Source: Opitutaceae bacterium
GTDB lineage: Bacteria > Verrucomicrobiota > Verrucomicrobiia > Opitutales > Opitutaceae
Length of the DNA: 64,000 nucleotides
Direction: 5' to 3'
NCBI GenBank assembly: GCA_028691845.1
Contig: JAQUYL010000007.1
Coordinates: forward strand, 62,001 to 126,000
In this document: positions 37,203-46,069 of the stretch, piece by piece
How positions within the stretch are numbered: position 1 is the stretch's first letter
How the letters are laid out: each line of letters begins with the position of its first letter
Notes under the pieces: generated by a model
Told to the model about the DNA's origin: nothing
The model's database searches: none
The model's input: only the letters and a program-made list of their open reading frames with translations
Translations under genes and position numbers: made by a program

Positions 37203-37706
37203 TTATTTCTCCACCACCGGCACGAAGCCCCACTTCGCCGCCGAGAACAGTCCCTTGTCGCTCAGCTTCAGGTCGGGGATGACCAGCAGCGCCATGAACG
37301 AAAGCGTCATGAACGGCGCGTCGAGACGTGAGCCGAGCTTCCTGGCCAAAGCGCCGAGCCCCGTATAACGCCGGGCCACGATGCGGCCGTCAACGCCCGC
37401 CATCAGTCCGGCGATGGGCAGAGGCAGCACGGCCCGACGTCCCCGCCCGACCACGCTCATGCCGCCGCGGTGGGCGATGACGAGGTTGACCGCCGCCGCG
37501 AGCGAGGTGTCGTCCGCTCCGACCGCCACAATGTTGTGCGAATCGTGCGCCACGGACGAGGCGAGCGCCCCCTCGCGCAGGCCGAAACCTCGAATAAAGC
37601 CCAAAGCGGCCGGCGCCCTTGTCGCATGGCGGTTGATCACGGCGATTTTAAGGAGATCGCGCCGGGGATCAGCCACGGCCTCGCCCTTGACCAGGTGCGC
37701 TTTCAT
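37203..37706 (-). CDS. Stand-alone adenine deaminase C-terminal domain (fragment)
   Basis: The 167 residues align with only the last third of adenine deaminase (Ade, about 570 aa): PRRDLLKIAVINRH, GFIRGFGLREGALASSVAHDSHN, LPIAGLM, and DAPFMTLSFMALLVIPDLKL. The metal-binding amidohydrolase barrel that carries catalysis is missing; upstream in frame a stop is reached at about 37797 and no Ade sequence appears. The remaining part looks undamaged, so it is either a 3' remnant or an independent domain gene. Its ATG overlaps by 4 bp the stop of a 46-residue ORF. Catalytic activity alone is unlikely. Confidence 0.75.
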   Translation of the reverse strand: MKAHLVKGEAVADPRRDLLKIAVINRHATRAPAALGFIRGFGLREGALASSVAHDSHNIVAVGADDTSLAAAVNLVIAHRGGMSVVGRGRRAVLPLPIAGLMAGVDGRIVARRYTGLGALARKLGSRLDAPFMTLSFMALLVIPDLKLSDKGLFSAAKWGFVPVVEK

Positions 37707-37843
37707 CCGACGATGGCGCGCAAGCGCAACTCCGCGACCGCCTGGCCCGGGCCGGTCCCCCGGCTCCCGAACCCGAACACCAGCGGATCCGCGTCCTCAT
37801 GGATTTTCCCATAAATGACGGCTCTCGTCTGGCAGCTTTTCAT
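37703..37843 (-). CDS. Candidate small ORF coupled to Ade-like fragment
   Basis: This 46-residue ORF starts MKSCQTRAVIYGKIHEDA and contains the Gly-rich VFGFGSRGTGPGQAVAEL. Its TGA overlaps the ATG of the Ade-like gene (ATGA), which suggests translational coupling. No family was recognised. Confidence 0.35.
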   Translation of the reverse strand: MKSCQTRAVIYGKIHEDADPLVFGFGSRGTGPGQAVAELRLRAIVG

Positions 37844-37881
37844 TGGACAAGCCGAGACGGGTGACCACAGTTTCCATCACT

Positions 37882-38544
37882 ATGCCCGAGCAATTCCTCG
37901 ACCCGGTTTTCCAGACCCAATTACCGCCCGCCCGCTACGACGATGATGATGACGATGACGAAGGTGAAGAGGAGGAAACGACCACCAAGACTCCGACCTC
38001 GGTGGGCGCGCTGGTGCAGAAAAAATTCCTGGAGCAGCGGAAACTCTTCCTCTGGGGCGCCGTGACAGATCAGGCCGCCAAGGATCTTTGCGAAAAACTG
38101 CTCTACCTCGAAGCCACCGCCCCGGGTAAGGATATCACGTTTTACATGAACACACCCGGAGGGTCCATCACGGCCGGGATGGCCATTTACGACACCATAC
38201 GACTGATCTCGTCCCCGGTCACCATCGTAGTCACGGGCATGGCTGCTTCGATGGGTTCGATCCTGCTCAGCGCCGCAAAAAAGGGCCGCCGCTTGGTTTA
38301 CCCGCATGCTCGCGTGCTCATCCACCAGCCGCTAATCACCGGGCGGATGGTCGGGCCGGCCACTGACATCAATATTCAGGCGAAGGAAATGGAAAAATTG
38401 CGCGTCGAATTGAACCATATCCTCGCTGAAGCTTCGGGCCAGCCAATCGAAAAGATAGCCAAGGACAGCGACCGCGATTTCTATCTCAACGCGCAGGAAG
38501 CCATCGACTACGGCCTGGCCGACCGGATCCTCGACAAGCTGTAG
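37882..38544 (+). CDS. clpP: ATP-dependent Clp protease proteolytic subunit with acidic N-terminus
   Basis: A 220-residue ClpP from the ATG at 37882 (a TTG at 37843 is also in frame). Catalytic Ser123 is in GMAASMGS and His148 in HQPL, 25 residues apart as in E. coli; the Asp is in the C-terminal DRDFYLNAQEAIDYGLAD. It forms the barrel peptidase fed by ClpX or ClpA. Odd feature: residues about 20-33 are a run of Asp and Glu (DDDDDDDEGEEEE) where ClpP normally has a short propeptide and axial-loop sequence. No clpX gene is adjacent. Confidence 0.93.
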   Translation: MPEQFLDPVFQTQLPPARYDDDDDDDEGEEEETTTKTPTSVGALVQKKFLEQRKLFLWGAVTDQAAKDLCEKLLYLEATAPGKDITFYMNTPGGSITAGMAIYDTIRLISSPVTIVVTGMAASMGSILLSAAKKGRRLVYPHARVLIHQPLITGRMVGPATDINIQAKEMEKLRVELNHILAEASGQPIEKIAKDSDRDFYLNAQEAIDYGLADRILDKL

Positions 38545-38641
38545 CCCCCTTCCCGGGACCTGAGCCACCGGCCTCACAAGCCCACGGCCGCGGCTGCACG
38601 GCATGCTCTGAAATCATGTCCCACCCGTTATCGTCTGCGGC

Positions 38642-40288
38642 CTACTTTTTCCCGACCGACGACAATTCCTCAATCTGCCGCGTCCATTCCACGGAAAGCG
38701 GCAATACTCCGGCGGCATCGGCCACGGCCCGGGCTTCGACCAAGAGCGCAATCTTGCCCTCGGGAGTCGGCGGAGGCGAATGAGCCAGGGAAACGTAGAC
38801 ATGCAGGGCCTCCGAACGGGCTCCGTGGGAGGCCAGCCAGCCCGCAATCTCGCGGGCTAACGCCCATTCCGTCACGGAAAACCCGGTCAGCACCTGCATG
38901 AACTGCAAAGCCTTAGTGGCGCCAGTCTTGTCGCCTTTCTCCCATGCCAGTTTCGCCGTCGCCAGGGCCAGGGCCGGATGATGATACTGGCTGAGCGCCA
39001 CCCGCGCCACCTTGAGAGCTTGGCTCGCCCGTCCCTGACGGACGAGTAAATTCATCTGCCGCAGCACCGCATAGGGTGCAAGTGCCTCCGGGAGTTGCGC
39101 CGAGGCGGCCAGGGTCGAGGCGAGCGAGACGGCAAACGGGCGGTACAGCGGATCGCCGAGGAGAAGGCTCTGCCAACTGAGTACTGGCAGCGCATAGTAG
39201 GCGGCGTCCCCGAGCGTCCAGCCTTGAGCTAGAGTGCGCAACAGCAGGCTGGGTCGATGCGTGTATTCGAGGTATGGCTCCGCCACATTGCCCGCCGTAG
39301 CCGCCACGCCCCGGGCGACGAGCGGCCCGCACCACCCGGCCGTGGCCGAATGCAACGATGCAGCCGAAAAACTTTGAATGTGCATGGCGATGGCTCCCGC
39401 CGGAAAACGGAAACCGTCGAGAACGAACGGTCCGTTAACCTCGCCGGCATACCAGCCGAAATAGAGCACCGGAGCGTCGAAACGGGCGGTCTTGCCCAAC
39501 GTGGCGCCGGATCGTTCAACATCGCCAGCGAAGCCCAGCTCCTCGAGCTGTGCCGCAACCGACTCCAGCCAGCGGTCGCCGTCCGGATTAGGCCCGCCGA
39601 GATCCACATAGGAACGGCCGAGCAATCCCGTCCGCTCGCCTTCGAGGGCAGAAGTCACCAGGTGCTCTGCATCATTGAGCGTGGGACCGTCCAGCCGCGC
39701 GACCTTGACGACGAGATCCGTCTCCAGGCTCGACGGCCGGTCGCAGGCAAAGAGCGGATTGCCACGGGTAGCGGTGATTTCGTATTCGCTCTGGGCGAGC
39801 AGGCTCAGTTCGGAATCAACCGCTGCGCCATTGGAGCGCAGCGGGGGGGGGAGGACACGGCTGAGTTTCTCCTCCATAAGCGACGGGTCATGGTCGATAC
39901 GCCACGGCACTCCGCGGCAGACGACGAGATAGGCTATCCGGTGGCCTAGAATGCTATAGCGCTTGCGGCCCAGACGATCGGTGAGCGTGCTGCCCATGGC
40001 GTCAATCCAGCCGCGCCGCACCAGCTCATCCTGCAGCGGCTGGTAAATCTGCCCTATAAAGTCGCGCCATCCAATCGCCTCGCCTCCCGGCATGGGCAGA
40101 AAGATGATGTTCTCGTAGGGCACGCTGCGCTGATCCGCATAGAATTGCGCGAGTTGCACCGACTCGGGATCGCGGTTGTTCGCAAGAATGAGAACGCGCT
40201 TGGCAAGGTCTTCCGCGGCCGCGACGGCCATTGCCACTGGCAAGAGAGCGGCGGCAAGGATACAACGGCTGACAGAGGGTAGCTTCAC
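38642..40288 (-). CDS. TIGR03790-family exported protein
   Basis: A 548-residue protein with a signal peptide (SVSRCILAAALLPVAMAVAAAED). The early block ANNRDPESVQLAQFYADQRSVPYENIIFL is diagnostic of the TIGR03790 family, known mainly from Verrucomicrobia, Planctomycetes and Acidobacteria and without assigned function. The C-terminal 150 residues look helical and TPR-like (ALATAKLAWEKGDKTGATKAL). The start is GTG at 40288. It is divergent from the fluoride riboswitch/crcB unit and convergent with clpP. Confidence 0.8.
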   Translation of the reverse strand: MKLPSVSRCILAAALLPVAMAVAAAEDLAKRVLILANNRDPESVQLAQFYADQRSVPYENIIFLPMPGGEAIGWRDFIGQIYQPLQDELVRRGWIDAMGSTLTDRLGRKRYSILGHRIAYLVVCRGVPWRIDHDPSLMEEKLSRVLPPPLRSNGAAVDSELSLLAQSEYEITATRGNPLFACDRPSSLETDLVVKVARLDGPTLNDAEHLVTSALEGERTGLLGRSYVDLGGPNPDGDRWLESVAAQLEELGFAGDVERSGATLGKTARFDAPVLYFGWYAGEVNGPFVLDGFRFPAGAIAMHIQSFSAASLHSATAGWCGPLVARGVAATAGNVAEPYLEYTHRPSLLLRTLAQGWTLGDAAYYALPVLSWQSLLLGDPLYRPFAVSLASTLAASAQLPEALAPYAVLRQMNLLVRQGRASQALKVARVALSQYHHPALALATAKLAWEKGDKTGATKALQFMQVLTGFSVTEWALAREIAGWLASHGARSEALHVYVSLAHSPPPTPEGKIALLVEARAVADAAGVLPLSVEWTRQIEELSSVGKK

Positions 40289-40370
40289 CGATAACTGCTA
40301 CTGTGGGATACCGTCCGGCATTTGACCAGAATGGTTTCACACTGCTTGCCAACGGGGCGGTAAGTCTTTT

Positions 40371-40455
40371 GGGTGGGGCGGCGATGGATTCCGCCTTCCC
40401 GCAAGGGTAAACCGCCCCGCTCCCGCGGGTGCTGATGACTCCCGTATCCTACAGG
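40371..40455 (+). promoter_or_regulatory. Fluoride riboswitch (crcB RNA motif)
   Basis: Conserved blocks occur in order: GGCGATGG (40380-40387), CCGCC, TAAACCGCC, and the diagnostic GCTGATGACTCC (about 40431-40442), then CCTACAGG about 10 bp before the crcB ATG. The motif binds fluoride and turns on genes for fluoride export. Its position directly in front of crcB confirms the call. Confidence 0.93.
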
Positions 40456-40461
40456 TCCATC

Positions 40462-40860
40462 ATGCAACTCTATCTGCTTATTGCCTCAGGCGGCGCGCTC
40501 GGCAGTGTGACGCGTTTTTGGTTTTCGGGCCTTGTCGCCAACCAGTTTGGAGCGACCTTTCCCTGGGGCACGTTGCTGGTGAACGTCACCGGCTCGTTTG
40601 CAATCGGTTTTTTTTCCACGCTGACCGGACCCGAAGGCCGGGTTTTCGCCAGCGGCACCGCTCGGCAGTTTTTCATGACCGGCCTCTGCGGCGGCTACAC
40701 CACGTTTTCCTCGTTCAGCCTCCAGACACTTAATCTAGCCCGCGACGGCGAGTGGCTGCAGGCCGGCGGCAATGTCGCGGGCTCCCTCGTCGCCTGCCTG
40801 GTGGCGGTGTGGCTCGGACATCTGGCGGCGGCTTATCTCAACCAACTAAAGGGATCCTGA
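40462..40860 (+). CDS. crcB: Fluoride exporter CrcB/Fluc
   Basis: This 132-residue, four-helix, dual-topology fluoride channel acts as a homodimer. It shows GGALGSVTRFWF at the N-terminus, the NVTGSFAIGFF central helix with the conserved Asn, and GFCGGYTTFSSF-like FMTGLCGGYTTFSSFSLQTL with the Phe-box residues. I chose the ATG at 40462 (MQLYLLIA) right after the riboswitch. It is followed after 1 bp by a DUF190 gene, the usual partner. Confidence 0.96.
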   Translation: MQLYLLIASGGALGSVTRFWFSGLVANQFGATFPWGTLLVNVTGSFAIGFFSTLTGPEGRVFASGTARQFFMTGLCGGYTTFSSFSLQTLNLARDGEWLQAGGNVAGSLVACLVAVWLGHLAAAYLNQLKGS

Positions 40861-40861
40861 C

Positions 40862-41230
40862 ATGGAACTGCCCCACGAATCCATCCTCCTGCGTATCTTC
40901 CTCGGCGAATCCGACCGCCATGAGCACCAGCCCCTCTACGAGGCAATCGTGCTCAAGGCACGGGAACTGCATCTTGCCGGAGCCACAGTGCTGCGCGGCG
41001 CCATGGGTTTCGGCAAATCCAGCCGCCTGCATACGAACAAGATCCTGCGCCTATCGGCCGACCTCCCGCTGGTGATCGAAATCGTGGATCGTGAGGAAAA
41101 GATCAACGCCTTCCTGCCTGTGCTTGACCGGATGATGGGCGGCGGACTGGTGACCATCGAAAAGGTGCGCGTCCTTCATTATCGCCCCGGCTCCGGCACT
41201 GATTCTCCACCTCCAGTCCAATCGCCGTAA
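40862..41230 (+). CDS. DUF190 protein, fluoride-unit partner
   Basis: A 122-residue PII-like (DUF190) protein: LLRIFLGESDRHEHQPLYEAIV, the loop VLRGAMGFGKSSRLHT, and PLVIEIVDREEKINAFLPVLD. Such genes are often next to crcB and are thought to be regulators or ligand sensors of the channel, but the role is unproven. The ATG is 1 bp after the crcB stop, so it is under the same riboswitch. Confidence 0.9.
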   Translation: MELPHESILLRIFLGESDRHEHQPLYEAIVLKARELHLAGATVLRGAMGFGKSSRLHTNKILRLSADLPLVIEIVDREEKINAFLPVLDRMMGGGLVTIEKVRVLHYRPGSGTDSPPPVQSP

Positions 41231-41325
41231 ACGCCCTGCCCCGGCGGTGACCGAGCCGGCTCCGGCAATGTTTGCGGTGGCAAAATCCACTGCCATTGTT
41301 TTTGCTTTCCTTTCCGTTTATTGCC

Positions 41326-43575
41326 ATGCGCTCCGACATCATCAAAAAAGGCGCTGAACGCGCTCCACACCGCAGCCTTCTCCGTGCCACCGGCTCCATC
41401 GAATCGGAAGCCGATTTCGAGAAACCGTTTATCGCGATCTGCAACAGCTACACCGATTGCATCCCCGGGCACGCCCACCTCAACGAGGTCGGCCAGCTGG
41501 TGAAGCGCCTGGTCCGCGAGGCCGGCGGCGTGCCGTTCATCTTCAACACCATCGGGGTCGACGACGGCATCGCCATGGGGCACTCGGGAATGAAATACTC
41601 GCTGCCCTCGCGCGAACTGATTGCCGACTGCGTCGAGTCCATGGTTCGCGCCCATTGCTTCGACGGCATGGTCTGCATCCCGAACTGCGACAAGATCGTC
41701 CCGGGCATGCTCATGGCCGCCATGCGCGTGAATCTCCCCACAATCTTCGTTTCGGGCGGCCCGATGGCCGCGGGCATCGCCCAGACCGATCCCGCCAGCA
41801 ACCTTCCCGTGCACCTCCGTCCGGCCACGGGGAAGTCCGACCTCATCTCCGTGTTCAAGGGCGTCGGCGCGCTCCAGACCGGCAACCTCACCGCCGAACA
41901 GCTCCTCAAGCTGGAGCAAAGCGCCTGCCCGACCTGCGGCTCCTGCTCGGGCATGTTCACCGCCAACTCCATGAACTGCCTCTGCGAGGCGCTCGGCATG
42001 GCCCTGCCCGGCAACGGCACCATCCTCGCCGTCTCCAAGGAGCGCGAGCAGCTCTACCGCCGCGCCGCCGCGCAGATCATCGAACTCGTGAAGCTCGATC
42101 TCAAGCCGCGCGACATCGCCACGCTCGCCGCCTTCGACAACGCCCTAACCCTCGACGTGGCGATGGGCGGCTCGACCAACACCATTCTCCACACCCTCGC
42201 CATAGCCCGCGAGGCCGGCATCGCGTACGACATCGCCCGCATTGACGCCATCTCCCGCCGCGTGCCCTGCCTCTGCAAGGTCTCTCCCTCGTGCGACTAC
42301 CACATCCAGGATGTCCACCGCGCCGGTGGCATCCACACCATCCTCGGCGAACTCAAGCGCCTCGGCGCGCTCAGGACCGAATGCCGCACCGTCACCGGTC
42401 GCACCCTGGGCGAGAACATCGACGCCTGGGATCTTCGCGCCCCGACCTGCTCCGCCGAAGCCCGCGTAACGCGGCTCTCCGGCTGCTCGGCTATCGCTGC
42501 CGATCCCTCCGCCCGCTCGCCCTCCGGCAACCTTGCGCCCAAGCCGTTGCTGTTCCATCCCGCCGACCCTCGCGCCATCGCGCTGTGGCGGTTCGCCGCC
42601 GCCTTCAACGCCGGCGATGCGGCCGGCTGCGCTGCGCTTTTCGGATCCAATGGCGAACTCGAAGTCGACGATACCACGACCTGGCGCGGACCCGCAGGGA
42701 TCGAGGCGGGACTGAAGCCCAAGTTTGCCGAATTCCGCGGACTTGTCCGCATGGAAATGGGCGAACTCCGCGGCACGCCCGTGAACATCGTATGGCAGTA
42801 CGAAAAATCCGGCAGCAAGCAGATCGCCTGCCTCTGGCGGATCGATCGCCTTCTCGCCGCTGGCACGATCGCCCGGTCAAGTCATGATCGCCGCCCTGCC
42901 TCGCTGGCCGCCGTCAAACCGGCCGGCCTGATGCCGCACGATCCGGTATTCCTTTTCAACCCGACGGACTGCATCCGTCCGCCCGAGCGCGCTTATACGG
43001 CCGACGGCGGCCTCTCCGTTCTCTATGGCGACCTGGCCCCGGAGGGCGCGGTCGTGAAGACCGCCGGCATCAGCGACGGATTCAAGAAGAACTGCGGCCC
43101 CGGCTTTGTGTTCACGGGTCCATGCGTGATCTTCGAGAGCCAGGACGACGCCTGCGCCGGCATCCTCGCCCGCAAGGTGAAGGCCGGCGACATCGTCATC
43201 ATCCGCAACGAGGGGCCGCGCGGTGGCCCTGGGATGCAGGAGATGCTCTCGCCGACGAGCTACATCGTCGGCATGGGGCTCGGCGACAAGGTGGCACTGA
43301 TCACCGACGGCCGCTTCAGCGGCGGCACAGCCGGCGCCTGCATCGGCCACGTCTCGCCCGAGGCGGCCGAGGGCGGCCCCATTGGCCTGCTGCGCGATGG
43401 GGACCGGCTGCGGATCGATTTCCCCGGCCGCCGCATCGACATCCTCGTCGACCAGGCCGAGCTGGCGAAGCGCCGTCAAGCGTGGCAGCCGGTATCGCAC
43501 GATCTCACCGGCTGGCTGGCGCGCTACCGCAAGCTCGTCACCAACGCCAGCAATGGCGCCGTGCTCGCCGGCTGA
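41326..43575 (+). CDS. ilvD: Dihydroxy-acid dehydratase with inserted NTF2/SnoaL-like domain
   Basis: IlvD makes 2-oxoacids for valine, isoleucine and leucine synthesis using an Fe-S cluster. Cluster cysteines are visible in [10 protein letters not shown] and [11 protein letters not shown], and the C-terminal half has [19 protein letters not shown] and [11 protein letters not shown]. The protein is 749 residues, about 150-180 longer than usual. The extra length is one block at about residues 385-540, between the two IlvD/Edd domains, reading [19 protein letters not shown]...[11 protein letters not shown]...WRIDR, which looks like an NTF2/SnoaL-like fold. IlvD sequence resumes at about 545. 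The start chosen is the ATG at 41326 (MRSDIIKKG). Confidence 0.92.
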   Translation: MRSDIIKKGAERAPHRSLLRATGSIESEADFEKPFIAICNSYTDCIPGHAHLNEVGQLVKRLVREAGGVPFIFNTIGVDDGIAMGHSGMKYSLPSRELIADCVESMVRAHCFDGMVCIPNCDKIVPGMLMAAMRVNLPTIFVSGGPMAAGIAQTDPASNLPVHLRPATGKSDLISVFKGVGALQTGNLTAEQLLKLEQSACPTCGSCSGMFTANSMNCLCEALGMALPGNGTILAVSKEREQLYRRAAAQIIELVKLDLKPRDIATLAAFDNALTLDVAMGGSTNTILHTLAIAREAGIAYDIARIDAISRRVPCLCKVSPSCDYHIQDVHRAGGIHTILGELKRLGALRTECRTVTGRTLGENIDAWDLRAPTCSAEARVTRLSGCSAIAADPSARSPSGNLAPKPLLFHPADPRAIALWRFAAAFNAGDAAGCAALFGSNGELEVDDTTTWRGPAGIEAGLKPKFAEFRGLVRMEMGELRGTPVNIVWQYEKSGSKQIACLWRIDRLLAAGTIARSSHDRRPASLAAVKPAGLMPHDPVFLFNPTDCIRPPERAYTADGGLSVLYGDLAPEGAVVKTAGISDGFKKNCGPGFVFTGPCVIFESQDDACAGILARKVKAGDIVIIRNEGPRGGPGMQEMLSPTSYIVGMGLGDKVALITDGRFSGGTAGACIGHVSPEAAEGGPIGLLRDGDRLRIDFPGRRIDILVDQAELAKRRQAWQPVSHDLTGWLARYRKLVTNASNGAVLAG

Positions 43576-43608
43576 CTGGACGGCACAGACCCTTCATGCT
43601 CTGGCAAT

Positions 43609-43630
43609 CGTGCCGTAGGCTTGCGGCACG
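43609..43630. terminator. Hairpin between convergent ilvD and nuclease genes
   Basis: CGTGCCG and CGGCACG form a perfect 7-bp stem around an 8-nt loop, between two convergent genes. It has no T tract; a bidirectional terminator is plausible. Confidence 0.4.
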
Positions 43631-43716
43631 GTTCGATCAGCGGGAAAGTGTATTGATCCATCCATCGAAGACTGACCCGAGATGGAGGATCAGCCCCGCG
43701 GACCGGGCGCGTTGGC

Positions 43717-44796
43717 TCAGGGGAGTTGCGCTGGGCTCCCCGGGGCGCCCAGCGGCTTGGCGTCCGAAAACCCGCCTTTCTGCTGCAGCTCCTCGCGCAG
43801 GTAGGCGTCGGGCACGGCGGTGCGCCAGGCCGTCACCCAGATGCGGGCCAGCATCTCCCCGCCCGTGAGCAACTGGCCCTCGATGAATGAGCGCCCCTCG
43901 AAGCTATGCGGGGATCCGTCGGCCTTGAGCTTGCCTTCCTTCTCGAGCAGGTAGAGCGGTTCGACGAGTGCGTTCTGCATCTGCAAATAATCCATCGCGG
44001 AGTTGAAGAATGGATCGCGCCCGCCAGGTGTGCTGGCGAGTGGGATTACCTGCGCCGGCCGCACTCGAGGCAGCAAATCGTCGAGATTGATCCCGGCCGC
44101 CCGGATGAACCCGCCATCGATCCACTGGTGAATGGTCCGCGCCGTGGTGTAACCGTGCGGGTTATCGCCCACCCATCCGTTGTAATGGAGGGTGGTGTGC
44201 AAGGGCTGGGTTCCGTCGCCGACAAAATGCCCCATGGTCCCCATGAGTTCGACGATGCTGGCGCGGGTCTGGGCCGCATCGGCGGAGAAACCGAATTCCT
44301 CGTACACCTTAAGACGCCCGAAATTCGCGTGCAATTTGCCGAAATATTCGGTGATCGCCCAGGGCAGGAAGCCGCTCCACGCCCGGGTGTGGTCGGGATC
44401 CTTTTTCGGATCGATCGCCGGAAAGCGCTCCGGATTCGCCGCCCTCCCCCGGATATACTGCCCTACAAATTCATACCGAAAGGCGCTGACTGCGGCTGGG
44501 GTCAACCCGGCGAAACCGAGCTCCTCAAGGTCGAGAAAATGATCGGGTGAGTTGATATGGCGCGTCGGCGGCTCAGTGGCGCTGCGCCACCGGTCGGCTT
44601 CGCCCGAGAGCCAGACGATGCGTTCGCCCGCCCCCGTCTCACTCATTCTACTGGGCAGCAGCACCGGAAAATCCTCCGGCAGGGCGGCGAGCGCGAGCTG
44701 GTTGATGATGCGATGGCCTTCGAAATCCCATGCCCCGACGGCGGCAACGGGCAGCAGGAACCAGAGGGCAAGGCGGCAGAACGACAATGTTTTCAT
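43717..44796 (-). CDS. S1/P1-type nuclease or zinc phospholipase C-like hydrolase
   Basis: A 359-residue exported zinc hydrolase. The signal peptide (LSFCRLALWFLLPVAAVGA) is cleaved to leave WDFEGHRIINQLA, where the N-terminal Trp and following His are metal ligands in this superfamily. Further ligand motifs are DHFLDLEEL, GHFVGDGTQPLHTTLHYNG and IHQWID. The trinuclear zinc site would cut single-stranded nucleic acid or phosphoesters in the periplasm; I cannot decide which. It is convergent with ilvD. Confidence 0.82.
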   Translation of the reverse strand: MKTLSFCRLALWFLLPVAAVGAWDFEGHRIINQLALAALPEDFPVLLPSRMSETGAGERIVWLSGEADRWRSATEPPTRHINSPDHFLDLEELGFAGLTPAAVSAFRYEFVGQYIRGRAANPERFPAIDPKKDPDHTRAWSGFLPWAITEYFGKLHANFGRLKVYEEFGFSADAAQTRASIVELMGTMGHFVGDGTQPLHTTLHYNGWVGDNPHGYTTARTIHQWIDGGFIRAAGINLDDLLPRVRPAQVIPLASTPGGRDPFFNSAMDYLQMQNALVEPLYLLEKEGKLKADGSPHSFEGRSFIEGQLLTGGEMLARIWVTAWRTAVPDAYLREELQQKGGFSDAKPLGAPGSPAQLP

Positions 44797-44914
44797 GCAG
44801 GATCCCTTGCAATGGGGGGGGGCTGGGACGGGGAATTGAAGCAGTGTGGCCAGCCAAGTCTGATTTTAGCGGAGGCAGCCCGCTCCAATAATTTTGGCGC
44901 CTTGCAGCACCCGG

Positions 44915-46069
44915 CTATTTTTGCGACTGGCCGAGTTGGGCGGCGTAGCCGTCGACCCCGGCCGCGATCGCCTCGGCGATCCGCTGTAGGAATTCCGGCG
45001 TGGCCACCCGCCTGGCTTCCGCATCGTTGGAAAGGTAGGCTGCTTCGATGAGCGCCGCGGGACATTCCGCAAAACACAGCACCGCGTAGCGTGCGCGCTT
45101 GTAGCCTCGATCGGAGGTTTTCAGCGTGCCGAGCATGTGATGGTGGATCTGGTAGCCGAGCAGAACATTGGCCAGATCCTGCCGGTTGCCGGGATAGGCC
45201 TTGTCCACCGTGTCGTCCTTTCTGTCGTCCGAGCTGGAGAGCTGAAACTGCGGCGTCAACACGTATGTCTCGGAACCCGAGACGCGGGCGGCGAACAGTG
45301 GATCGACGGCGTTGAAGTGAATGCTGAGGAAAAGATCGGCCCTGGCGCGGTTGGCTATGTTGATCCGCGCCAGCAAATCGCTCCTTTGGTCGCGGGCGAG
45401 CCTGGAGTCGTCTGTCCGGGTGAGCCGCACCTGATAACCGCGCAATTCGAGAAGCTTTTTGAGGCGCCGCACCACATCGAGCGTCATGTCTTTCTCATCG
45501 AGACGCAGCGCGAGGTTCTGTTTCCCGGGGTCGCTGCCACCGTGACCCGCGTCGAGCACGATCAGCTTGGGCCGGGCCGGCAGCAGGCCCGCATAATCGG
45601 TGGGACGCAGGAGCGGGGCGATGGTCTTGATCGCGTCGATTTTGCCGACGTAGAGGCTCCCATTGTAGAACACGACCGTTTCGCCCAGCATGATGCGCGT
45701 GCCGTCAAGGTAGCAGTCGCGGTTGCGATCCTCGAATTCGATCCTGACGCGACCCCCTTCGCTCAGTTGCATGACTTTGCCGGCCTGCCTCCAGGCCGCC
45801 TTCATCCCATAGCGAGCGGCGATGTCGCGCACATCGACGCGATCCACATTAAACAGGCGCGTCACGGGCCAGAGCGCAGTGGGAAACCGGCGCGGGGTCG
45901 TGGGCACTGGAGACGGGGAATGTCCTGGTGCTGGACCGGTAGCGGCGGTTTGCGCACGCCCCGGGGTGGGCTCGCCGCATGCCAGCAATGCGGCTCCCAG
46001 CACGAGAAACCGCCCGGCAAACTGGACCCGGCGGGCCGGTGTAAAACCGTGTTTCACAATGTCGGCCAT
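44915..46069 (-). CDS. N-acetylmuramoyl-L-alanine amidase (Amidase_3), second of pair
   Basis: A 384-residue cell-wall hydrolase. The N-terminal hydrophobic stretch (FAGRFLVLGAALLACGE) may be a lipoprotein signal. A stalk domain (VDVRDIAARYGMKAAWRQ..., copper-amine-oxidase-N-like) precedes the Amidase_3 domain. Zinc ligands and the catalytic Glu are visible in VLDAGHGGSDPG, LDEKDMTL, LFLSIHFNAVD and ALIEAAYLSND. It overlaps the upstream paralogue by 16 bp and is the last gene of the leftward cluster. Confidence 0.9.
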   Translation of the reverse strand: MADIVKHGFTPARRVQFAGRFLVLGAALLACGEPTPGRAQTAATGPAPGHSPSPVPTTPRRFPTALWPVTRLFNVDRVDVRDIAARYGMKAAWRQAGKVMQLSEGGRVRIEFEDRNRDCYLDGTRIMLGETVVFYNGSLYVGKIDAIKTIAPLLRPTDYAGLLPARPKLIVLDAGHGGSDPGKQNLALRLDEKDMTLDVVRRLKKLLELRGYQVRLTRTDDSRLARDQRSDLLARINIANRARADLFLSIHFNAVDPLFAARVSGSETYVLTPQFQLSSSDDRKDDTVDKAYPGNRQDLANVLLGYQIHHHMLGTLKTSDRGYKRARYAVLCFAECPAALIEAAYLSNDAEARRVATPEFLQRIAEAIAAGVDGYAAQLGQSQK

